The notes beneath the pieces were generated by a model. The model was not told the origin of the DNA, ran no database searches, and saw only the letters and a list, made by a program, of their open reading frames with translations. This document shows positions 17,049 to 24,417 of a stretch of 64,000 nt of DNA, piece by piece; within the stretch, counting starts at the first letter, position 1, and every line of letters starts with the position of its first letter. Both the position numbers and the translations under genes were made by a program. The DNA comes from UBA7803 sp041686955 (GTDB lineage Bacteria > Pseudomonadota > Gammaproteobacteria > Pseudomonadales > Azotimanducaceae). Where the stretch lies: assembly GCA_041686955.1 (NCBI GenBank), contig JAWLCV010000001.1, positions 1-64,000 of the forward strand, given 5' to 3'.

Positions 17049-18101
17049 CTAGGCTAGCAACTCGGGTAGAACAGGCGTGTACGGATCCACGTCGCGGACG
17101 ACGTGCTTTCCGATGACCGTACTCATGTACTTGGGCGAGAGACCATAACCGGGGCGCACGCTTCGGATGGAATCGGCGGAGATGCTTTCCCCGGCCTTTA
17201 GGGCCTTGACGAAGTACAGAGACCTTCGGAACTTCACGTTCCCGGATTCGCTCGACTTCCTAGTGTAATCAACGCCTCCTAAAGCTTGCCATGCTTCGGA
17301 AGCTCCGCTGCACAGATCCTTCAACTCCGCGGGCTCGAGGGAGAAGCTGTCGTCGGGACCGCCGGCAGACCTGTCCAGCGTGAAGTGCTTTTCGATCAGG
17401 CTGGCCCCTAATGCGACACTTGCGATTGCTGTGGTATTGCCAAGAGTATGATCAGATAAGCCCACGACGACTCCAAAACGGTCTGCCATGTCTGGAATGG
17501 TGCGAAGGTTGTAGTCCCTGGCGGGAGCAGGATAGCCGCTGACGCAGTGGAGAATCGCCATATCTCGGCAGCCGCCACCCACTGCGGCAGCGATTGCTTC
17601 TTCGATTTCGGTTACATTGGCCATTCCAGTAGAGATGATGAGTGGCTTTCCGGTCCCCGCCGCATACTCGATCAGCGGCAGGTCGATTGCCTCAAACGAC
17701 GCGATCTTGTAGGCAGGGGCATCGAGACTCTCGAGGAAATCGACGGCCGTCTCGTCAAAGACCGAGCTGAAGATGGTTATCCCGAGTTCGTGGGCTTTCT
17801 CGAAAAGAGGCAGATGCCACTCCCAAGGAAGATGAGCCTCTTCATAAAGCTCGAACAAGCGTCGCCCCTTCCACAATCCGTCATCGATGACGAAGTCGGC
17901 ATTGCTGCTGTCCAGCGTGATGGTGTCCGGACGGTAGGTCTGTAGCTTGACAGCGTCAGCGCCCGCTCTCGCTGCCTCTTCGATGATCTTCAGCGCCGTC
18001 TCCAGGCTGCCGTTGTGGTTCGCCGAGAGCTCTGCTATGACATACGGTGGCTCGTCTGCGGCGATTCGTCGTCCTGAAATGTGAATGGCCGGTATCAGCA
18101 T
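17049..18101 (-). CDS. pseI: Pseudaminic acid synthase
   Basis: This 350-residue NeuB-family enzyme condenses the 2,4-diacetamido-trideoxy-altrose made by PseG with phosphoenolpyruvate to give pseudaminic acid. The TIM barrel begins PPYVIAELSANHNGSLETAL. KLQTYRPDTITLDS, YKIASFE, ISTGMA and GLSDHT follow, and IEKHFTLDRSAGGPDDSFSL is the PseI-type signature that separates it from sialic acid synthases. The C-terminal antifreeze-like SAF domain has KAGESISADSIRSVRPGYGL. The ATG is at 18099-18101, 12 bases after pseH. It is the last gene of the pseB-C-F-SDR-G-H-I operon. Confidence 0.95.
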   Translation of the reverse strand: MLIPAIHISGRRIAADEPPYVIAELSANHNGSLETALKIIEEAARAGADAVKLQTYRPDTITLDSSNADFVIDDGLWKGRRLFELYEEAHLPWEWHLPLFEKAHELGITIFSSVFDETAVDFLESLDAPAYKIASFEAIDLPLIEYAAGTGKPLIISTGMANVTEIEEAIAAAVGGGCRDMAILHCVSGYPAPARDYNLRTIPDMADRFGVVVGLSDHTLGNTTAIASVALGASLIEKHFTLDRSAGGPDDSFSLEPAELKDLCSGASEAWQALGGVDYTRKSSESGNVKFRRSLYFVKALKAGESISADSIRSVRPGYGLSPKYMSTVIGKHVVRDVDPYTPVLPELLA

Positions 18102-18113
18102 CAGCCCGCTCCT

Positions 18114-18623
18114 CTAGAGTTTCCCTTTCCATTCCTCGGCGAGCAGCCCGAAGCAGAGCACGTCGTAGAAGCGCTCTCCGTCGCAGTGATGCTGCCTAAG
18201 GCGCCCCTCCTGCACGAAGCCCAGTCGTTCGTGGAAGCGTACGGATTTCTGGTTGTGCGCCAGGACCTGGCCGCAAATTTTTCGCAGCGAAAGCTCGACG
18301 AAGCCATAGCGGAGAGCGGCGCGCCCCAGTCCGCTGCCAGTGCCTGGGGGCGCCAACGGTGCCACATAGAACCCCCAATCCGCAACCGGCGCGCACGGGT
18401 CTCGAAGCGTGAAGCTGACGAATCCCGTTGGTGTACCTGCTCTCTCGTAGATGAGCAGGTGCTTGCTGGGGTCGGATTGGGCGCGAGCGAACCACTGTTC
18501 GTGCTCATCGTGGGAAATTTCGTGCCGGCTGTACATGAACATCCGGACATTCGGATGGTTTCGCCACTCGAGAACCTGACGCAGGTCCTTTTCGGCCATT
18601 CTGCGAATTGCGTCCTGCATCAC
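18114..18623 (-). CDS. pseH: UDP-4-amino-4,6-dideoxy-N-acetyl-beta-L-altrosamine N-acetyltransferase
   Basis: This is a 169-residue GNAT acetyltransferase. RRMAEKDLRQVLEWRNHPNV at the N-terminus is characteristic of PseH. WGFYVAPLAPPGTGSGLGRA contains the acetyl-CoA pyrophosphate loop, and HNQKSVRFHERLGFVQEG is the GNAT C-terminal motif. It acetylates the 4-amino group of the PseC product. It starts one base after the pseG stop and sits between pseG and pseI, which supports the assignment. Confidence 0.93.
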   Translation of the reverse strand: MMQDAIRRMAEKDLRQVLEWRNHPNVRMFMYSRHEISHDEHEQWFARAQSDPSKHLLIYERAGTPTGFVSFTLRDPCAPVADWGFYVAPLAPPGTGSGLGRAALRYGFVELSLRKICGQVLAHNQKSVRFHERLGFVQEGRLRQHHCDGERFYDVLCFGLLAEEWKGKL

Positions 18624-18624
18624 A

Positions 18625-19731
18625 TCAATGGCGCTCTGTGCCGAGAACTGTTTCGCAAACGCGACTCACCCCGCGGCCGTCGGTGATGGAGAGCGCTTTT
18701 CGGCACATCCTCCTCAGGGTGTCCGGCCTGGCGGCACCAGCCAAGGCATTCAACAGTCGATTCTTCCATTCGCTTGAATCAAAACCCCCGGCGTAGATCG
18801 CAGCACCGGCTCGATGAAGGTGTTCGGCCACCGCCACCTGATTATCGGCCGTCGACACAAGCACGGCAGGAAGTCCCAGGCAACAGCGCTCCCACGATGT
18901 GCTTCCGCCTGCTCCTATCGCGAAATCGGCTTCGAACATCAATTCGGCCATGTTGCTGGCGGCAACCAGCACCTCCGCTTTCACTGGCATTCGCGCGGCC
19001 TTCCACCTGACCCTTTCGAGCCCACCGGCGTTCGCACCCATGACCACCTGAACTCGCTTCCACGTCGTCACGTCAGCCGCTTGGAGCAGATCTAGAATCT
19101 GCCCCGTGACCTCGAACGGGTCGGTACCCCCCATCGAAACGAGCAGAATCTCGTAGCGAGGGTTCGCTCGTCTTAGTTCACTTGCAGGTCGGAGCTCGGC
19201 GAACTGCCGTCGAAGCAGTGCATATTCGGGGCCGACGAGAACACGGCAGCCTTCGGGCACCAATTCCTCGTAATCCGAAGAAACACGACCGAGGTTCTGG
19301 TCGATCAGCACGTCGGCTAAGTGAGTCCGGTTGGCCAAGTCATCGATCACCAGCATTTTCATGCCGAATCGGTTGACCTCGCGTTCCCAGCGCTGGTCGA
19401 TAGAGTAGTGGTCGACGATCAACCAGTCGGGTGCGAAGGCATTCACCACGGCCGATGTGCTGACCGCATCGATGCGAGCATCAGTGCCTAGACTGTTGGT
19501 ACAACCGCTCTGATCGTCGGCGAGTTCGCGAACGGTCTGAAGGGTATAGACGCGATACCCCCTGTCATCAATATGTTCGATCATGTTTCCATCGAGGGCT
19601 CTACAAACGAACCTGCAATCGGCGCCCGAGGACCCGAGCGCGTCCGCCAGTGCAAGGCAACGCATCACATGGCCAGCGCCGATTCTGCGAGAGGCGTCCA
19701 CGCGAAACAGGAACCTCACCAGGCCGTCCAT
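18625..19731 (-). CDS. pseG: UDP-2,4-diacetamido-2,4,6-trideoxy-beta-L-altropyranose hydrolase
   Basis: This 368-residue GT-B-fold hydrolase releases UDP to give the free sugar used by PseI. VDASRRIGAGHVMRCLALAD contains the GxGHxxR loop with the catalytic His (about residue 21). LVSMGGTDPFEVT and FAIGAGGSTSWERCCLGLPA are the nucleotide-binding parts shared with MurG-like folds. At 368 residues it is longer than the roughly 275-residue Campylobacter form. The start overlaps the end of the SDR gene by 16 bases, as expected for translational coupling. Confidence 0.93.
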   Translation of the reverse strand: MDGLVRFLFRVDASRRIGAGHVMRCLALADALGSSGADCRFVCRALDGNMIEHIDDRGYRVYTLQTVRELADDQSGCTNSLGTDARIDAVSTSAVVNAFAPDWLIVDHYSIDQRWEREVNRFGMKMLVIDDLANRTHLADVLIDQNLGRVSSDYEELVPEGCRVLVGPEYALLRRQFAELRPASELRRANPRYEILLVSMGGTDPFEVTGQILDLLQAADVTTWKRVQVVMGANAGGLERVRWKAARMPVKAEVLVAASNMAELMFEADFAIGAGGSTSWERCCLGLPAVLVSTADNQVAVAEHLHRAGAAIYAGGFDSSEWKNRLLNALAGAARPDTLRRMCRKALSITDGRGVSRVCETVLGTERH

Positions 19732-20522
19732 CCACCATCCACCGAAAGGTTGGCTCCGTTGACGAAGCTCGACGCGCGAGATGCAAGAAAGAGGACGGGG
19801 CCCCGGAGTTCATCAGACGTGGCGACACGCCGTAACGGTACACGCGCGGCCAACTGAGATACGAACTCGGGTTGATGCTCGGCGACAGCTTTCGAGGGGA
19901 ATGGACCTGGCGATATGCAGTTCACCCTGATACCTTCCTTACCGAGTTCGCAGGCGGCATATCTGCTCCATTGAATCAATGCTGCCTTCGCAGCACCGTA
20001 ATAAGGCGGATTGGAGGACTCAGGCGCAGAGTAGACCCGTTGGTCGGGGCTGATCACCCCATACATCGACGCTATATTGATGACCGAAGCATCTCCATCC
20101 TGGGCGACCGCAAGTCGCAGTGAAGCCAGGGTCGCCCGAAGCAAGTTGTGAGCAGACACAACGGTAACCTCGTAGCTTTCCCGGTAGCTTTCGGGTTCGG
20201 CGCCTTCTATGGTGCCTGAGCCTCCGGAGTAGGCGTTGTTGACCAGGATGTTGAGCTTTCGAGCATGGAGAACGCGCAACGCTCTCTCGATGGCTCCACT
20301 GTCGGTTACGTCGAATACGCACGGCTCCGCCGAGAAGCCGAGCGAGATGATGTGGCCCACCAGTTGCTCTGTGCGAGCTGATTGGCGGCCGTTGACGAGA
20401 ACATGCGCGCCCGCCATGGCAAGTGCGGTGGCGATTTCGTGACCAAGGTGCCCAGTCGCACCCGTAACGAGCGCCACGGTTCCGTCCAGCGAGAACAAGT
20501 CTTGTTGCGGGTTCGTTGTCAT
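19716..20522 (-). CDS. SDR family oxidoreductase of the pseudaminic acid operon
   Basis: This 268-residue short-chain dehydrogenase/reductase starts at the ATG at 20520-20522, which overlaps the upstream TGA (ATGA); a start 15 bases earlier is possible. It has TGATGHLGHEIA (NAD(P) loop), NNAYSGG (NNAG-like), INIASMY (Ser), YYGAAKAAL (YxxxK) and NCISPGPF. The catalytic Ser, Tyr and Lys are present, so it should be an active oxidoreductase. It resembles PtmA-type SDRs found in flagellin-glycan loci. It is not one of the six standard pse steps, so with the fused aldo/keto reductase upstream it may supply or modify a variant nonulosonic acid. The substrate is unknown. Confidence 0.87.
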   Translation of the reverse strand: MTTNPQQDLFSLDGTVALVTGATGHLGHEIATALAMAGAHVLVNGRQSARTEQLVGHIISLGFSAEPCVFDVTDSGAIERALRVLHARKLNILVNNAYSGGSGTIEGAEPESYRESYEVTVVSAHNLLRATLASLRLAVAQDGDASVINIASMYGVISPDQRVYSAPESSNPPYYGAAKAALIQWSRYAACELGKEGIRVNCISPGPFPSKAVAEHQPEFVSQLAARVPLRRVATSDELRGPVLFLASRASSFVNGANLSVDGGWTAW

Positions 20523-22147
20523 GCGACTGGTACCCATTTAGAAGGGTCGAGGGTGATTTCCCCTACGTAAGGGCGCGAGGCCCTGATCGACCTCACCTCG
20601 TCAGCCGGAATCTCCGGCTGGTTGAAGTGGTGGATGTTGTCGAGCACCTGCTCGATTGTCTCCATCCCGACTACCACCCCGTCGATCCATGGTTGAGACC
20701 GAACGTACCGCAGACAGAATTCCACTGGGTTTGACGACACCGTGGCCTCGGTGCACCGTCGAAGCCAGCGCCAGATGATTTGGGGCGTGCTGACGTGCGC
20801 CCGGTGCCACAATTCGAGGTCTTCGCTGATCAACAGCCCCTGCAGCAGGGCGCTCCGGGCGTGTACGATCAGCCCTCGGGTCGATCGTACCATTTCGAGA
20901 CGATCAGCCAGATCATCCCATCTGTAATCTAGAGCGTTGAATGGCAACTGGACGTAGTCGATGTCGTCCAGGTCGAGCACGGCTTCGAGCTCCTTCGGCC
21001 CTTGCACGGAAACTCCCAGGTGCCTCACTAGTCCTGATCTCAGAAAGTCTCGGAGGTGCTCGAGCACCACTCCATCGTGGGTGAAAGCATGTTCTGCTCG
21101 GTGGAGCATCAGCACGTCGAGAGCTGATCTGCGCAGGCGCATGCAAGACTCGAAAACGCTCGCATCGACCTTGGCGCGGAGGAGATCATCGGGTGCATCG
21201 GGAGGGCAATCGTTCAGAGGCGAAAGCTTGGTGATGATCATTGCGCGACTCGACCAGCCTCCCGCAAGGCTCGCGCCGACAATCTCCTCGCTACTGCCGT
21301 AGGCCCTCGCGGTGTCTATGAACTTAACGCCATTGGAGATCGCGATCTTTAGCATTCGCTCCGCGTCGGTTGCGGATGGTCGCCCGACAAAGTTTGTGAT
21401 GCCGTAGTCGAACCCAAGTTGAGCTGCGCCAACGATGAGAGACGGAACCGGATTGCCGTCTACCGGTTGCAGTGCGCTGTCGCCAAGGCGCTCGATGAGT
21501 TCGAGTACAGATGCCGTGATCGGGTGCGTTGTTCCGGAGAAGACGCGGTTGACGTTAATGTAATCTTCGTAAACGTCGACGGTGCATCGAAAATGCTCCT
21601 TCCTCAAATGCGCGTACTTGGTGAAGCTGGACCGGCCAAACTTGCGAATCAGGTACGGTGTCACATGCTCCCGATCGTACTCGCTCGACGAATTCCTGAG
21701 AGCCTCTCTCAGATGCCCCACCCGAGTTATCTCCACGCTCACCCCGTAAGGCAGGCCGGAGCCATCGCCGCCGCACGCTATGTATTCCAGAGAGCGGGAA
21801 ACGAGTTGCTCCTCAACCTCGTCGATCAGTTGGCCATCAGGGAAGGCGTTATCGGCAGTGAGCCGAACAAAGAGGGTGTCGTCGCTGTACCCTGCCACCG
21901 CCGCGACCATTCGGGACAGGGTGTCCATCAAGCTGCCCCTGAAACATGAAATCGCATTCTTTGCGAGGATATCCGCAAGCCCATCGTCGTCTGGCTCGCT
22001 CGATGTGGCCACGATTACCGACCGCCCGGAGTTTGAAGCGCGCTTGGCCGCCAGCACGACCAGCGGGATGCCTGATACCGGCAACAGGACCTTGCCCGGG
22101 AGTCTGGAGGAGCTGGTACGGGCCTGCAGAACTACGACGCTGCGCAT
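20519..22147 (-). CDS. pseF: Fused CMP-pseudaminic acid synthetase-like (PseF) and aldo/keto reductase
   Basis: This is a 542-residue two-domain protein. Residues 1-230 are an SpsF/PseF-type cytidylyltransferase with VVLQARTSSSRLPGKVL (P-loop and metal region), VRLTADNAFPDG and EHVTPYLIRKFG, which should activate pseudaminic acid as CMP-Pse. Residues about 236-530 are an aldo/keto reductase starting SLIVGAAQLGFDYGI. It has the complete tetrad Asp278 and Tyr283 (KFIDTARAYG), Lys307 (IITKL) and His349 (LMLHRA), so it should be active. pseF is otherwise missing from this cluster, which supports the N-terminal call. The reductase substrate is unknown. The gene lies four bases after pseC and overlaps the SDR gene. 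Confidence 0.88.
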   Translation of the reverse strand: MRSVVVLQARTSSSRLPGKVLLPVSGIPLVVLAAKRASNSGRSVIVATSSEPDDDGLADILAKNAISCFRGSLMDTLSRMVAAVAGYSDDTLFVRLTADNAFPDGQLIDEVEEQLVSRSLEYIACGGDGSGLPYGVSVEITRVGHLREALRNSSSEYDREHVTPYLIRKFGRSSFTKYAHLRKEHFRCTVDVYEDYINVNRVFSGTTHPITASVLELIERLGDSALQPVDGNPVPSLIVGAAQLGFDYGITNFVGRPSATDAERMLKIAISNGVKFIDTARAYGSSEEIVGASLAGGWSSRAMIITKLSPLNDCPPDAPDDLLRAKVDASVFESCMRLRRSALDVLMLHRAEHAFTHDGVVLEHLRDFLRSGLVRHLGVSVQGPKELEAVLDLDDIDYVQLPFNALDYRWDDLADRLEMVRSTRGLIVHARSALLQGLLISEDLELWHRAHVSTPQIIWRWLRRCTEATVSSNPVEFCLRYVRSQPWIDGVVVGMETIEQVLDNIHHFNQPEIPADEVRSIRASRPYVGEITLDPSKWVPVA

Positions 22148-22151
22148 GCGG

Positions 22152-23315
22152 TCACCGCCCCTTTAGTGCTGCCTCTAAGGCGTAAACAACGGAGTCCTGC
22201 TGGGCGACGTTCATCGTCGGAAAGAGCGGTAGAGTAATAGCTTCCTCATAATAGCGCTCGGCCTCCGGGAAATCGCCAGACTTGAAACCTAGTCGTCGGT
22301 AGTATGGTTGAGTATGAACCGGTATATAGTGAACATTCACGCCGATCCCCTGGTTGCGTAGCGAGTCGAAGATGTCTCGGCGAGACTGATTGACCTCTTG
22401 CAGCTTCACACGGACGACGTAAAGATGGCGGGCGGATTCACCATTCGAGTGCTGCCTGGGCAGCTTGACCAGATGAGAGGCAAGCAACTCGTCATATCGA
22501 ACGGATAGCGCTTGGCGCATAGCGACGTACGCATCGAGTCGTTTCAACTGCGACAGTCCTAAGGCGGCCTGGATGTCGGTCATTCTGTAATTGAATCCCA
22601 GTTCAATCTGCTCGTAGTACCATGGCCCGTGCGGCTCGTCCTCCATTACTTCCCGACTTCGGGTGATTCCGTGACTGCGAAAAAGCGCCATACTTTCCGC
22701 AAGGGAGTGGTCGTTGGTGACGGCCGCGCCGCCTTCGCCCGTGGTTACGATCTTGACAGGGTGGAAGCTGAAGATCGCAACGTCGCTATAGCGACAATTT
22801 CCGACGTAGTCGCCTTCGTAGCGCGCACCGATGGCGTGTGACGCGTCCTCGATGACGCGGAAATTGTGCTTGCGCGCGAGCATGTTGATCGCCCGCATAT
22901 CGCACGGCTGTCCCGAGTGATGAACGACGATTAGTATTTTTGGGAGCCTTCCCGAACGGGCAGCCTGGTCCAGCTTGCTTTGCAGTTCATCGGCCGACAG
23001 GTTGTACGTCTCTGGATCGATGTCGACGAAGTCGACGTCTGCTCCGCAGTATCGAGCACAGTTCGCCGTGGCGACGAAGGTGTTCGGCGTGGTCCACAGC
23101 AGATCGCCGGGACCAAGGCCGAGAGCCAGGCAGGCAACATGGAGCGCCGAGGTCGCACTGTTGAAGACGACCGCGCGGCGAGCCCCCACCTTTGTCGCAA
23201 GGGCCTCCTCGAACTCGTCGACTTTCGGGCCCTGCGTGAGCCAATCCGACTCCAACACTTCGCGCACCGCATCAATGTCCTCGGTGGTGATGTCCTGCCG
23301 GCCATAAGGGATCAT
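22152..23315 (-). CDS. pseC: UDP-4-amino-4,6-dideoxy-N-acetyl-beta-L-altrosamine transaminase
   Basis: This is a 387-residue PLP aminotransferase of the DegT/DnrJ/EryC1 family. I chose the ATG at 23313-23315, two bases after the pseB stop; the frame extends 42 bases further but that part would lie inside pseB. MIPYGRQDITTEDIDAV is the typical PseC opening. EDASHAIGARYEG gives the Asp that binds the PLP ring. FSFHPVKIVTTGEGG carries the Schiff-base Lys188. It aminates the 4-keto sugar made by PseB. Confidence 0.95.
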   Translation of the reverse strand: MIPYGRQDITTEDIDAVREVLESDWLTQGPKVDEFEEALATKVGARRAVVFNSATSALHVACLALGLGPGDLLWTTPNTFVATANCARYCGADVDFVDIDPETYNLSADELQSKLDQAARSGRLPKILIVVHHSGQPCDMRAINMLARKHNFRVIEDASHAIGARYEGDYVGNCRYSDVAIFSFHPVKIVTTGEGGAAVTNDHSLAESMALFRSHGITRSREVMEDEPHGPWYYEQIELGFNYRMTDIQAALGLSQLKRLDAYVAMRQALSVRYDELLASHLVKLPRQHSNGESARHLYVVRVKLQEVNQSRRDIFDSLRNQGIGVNVHYIPVHTQPYYRRLGFKSGDFPEAERYYEEAITLPLFPTMNVAQQDSVVYALEAALKGR

Positions 23316-23317
23316 CG

Positions 23318-24316
23318 TCAGATCCTCCCGATGAGTCCGTAGTTCTGGTCGATCCATCGCCTCAGGTGCTCAGGTGTCATCCACTCCGCGTTGTTGTCAC
23401 TCGAATATACGAAGCCTTCGGGAACTTTCTTTCCTCCCTTGATTCTGTTCGCGTCCTGGCTCCAGTTGTGAATAGCCGGCAGAATCTTGTAGTAGCCGTC
23501 GTACTCGTACGTGTAATGTGAATCCTCCGCACCGATCATCTGCTCGTGCAGCTTCTCACCTGGGCGAATACCGATGATCTCGTGCTTCGCCTCGGGCGCT
23601 ATAACGCGCGCAATTTCCGTAACTGTCATCGATGGGATCTTCTTTACATAGATCTCGCCGCCTTCCATGTCAGCGAAAGCACGCCACACCAGGTGAACGC
23701 CCTCCTCTAGCGCAATCATGAAACGAGTCATGCGAGAATCCGTGATGGGAAGTACTCCACTGTCCCTTATCGACATGAAGAATGGTATTACGGATCCTCG
23801 AGAGCCCATGACATTCCCGTACCTGACAACGGCGAAGCGGGTATCATGGCCACCGGCGTACGAGTTCCCAGCCACGAAGAGCTTGTCAGAGGCAAGTTTG
23901 CTGGCGCCGTACAAATTGATCGGGCTGCTTGCTTTGTCCGTCGATAGCGCGACTACCTTCCTTATGCCTTTGTCGATGCAGGCGTCGATGAGATTCATGG
24001 CCCCGATAACGTTGGTCTTGACGCACTCGAATGGATTGTATTCTGCTGTCGGCACGATTTTGGTTGCCGCAGCGTGCACAACGTAATCGACACCGTCCAA
24101 AGCCCGGTACAGACGCTCACGATCGCGTACGTCGCCAATGAAGAAGCGAATCCTGGAATCGTCCTTGTAGAGCTTGGCCATTTCCCACTGCTTCATCTCG
24201 TCTCGGGAAAAGATGATGACTCTCTTCGGGTGGTAATTTTCGAGCAGCATTTCCACGAAGTGGTGGCCGAATGACCCCGTGCCGCCTGTCACGAGGATCG
24301 AAGAATCATTGAACAT
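23318..24316 (-). CDS. pseB: UDP-N-acetylglucosamine 4,6-dehydratase (inverting)
   Basis: This 332-residue SDR of the FlaA1/PseB type starts at the ATG at 24314-24316 (MFNDSSILVTGGTGSFG). The frame runs 177 bases further upstream, but that stretch does not resemble the family. TGGTGSFG is the NADP loop. STDKASSPINLYGASKLASD has the Asp127-Lys128 pair and YxxxK (Tyr136, Lys140) needed for 4,6-dehydration with C5 inversion. It catalyses the first committed step to pseudaminic acid and is the first gene of the operon. About 100 bases separate it from the large glycosyltransferase gene upstream, so a promoter may lie there. Confidence 0.96.
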   Translation of the reverse strand: MFNDSSILVTGGTGSFGHHFVEMLLENYHPKRVIIFSRDEMKQWEMAKLYKDDSRIRFFIGDVRDRERLYRALDGVDYVVHAAATKIVPTAEYNPFECVKTNVIGAMNLIDACIDKGIRKVVALSTDKASSPINLYGASKLASDKLFVAGNSYAGGHDTRFAVVRYGNVMGSRGSVIPFFMSIRDSGVLPITDSRMTRFMIALEEGVHLVWRAFADMEGGEIYVKKIPSMTVTEIARVIAPEAKHEIIGIRPGEKLHEQMIGAEDSHYTYEYDGYYKILPAIHNWSQDANRIKGGKKVPEGFVYSSDNNAEWMTPEHLRRWIDQNYGLIGRI

Positions 24317-24417
24317 TATCGATGGCTCCAAAGCTCCAAATACAAAATCCAGGAATCGCCACTTCCACGCTCGCCTGACAGTATGGCATCCACTCGGTAC
24401 ACTCGTGTGCGGGGCCG

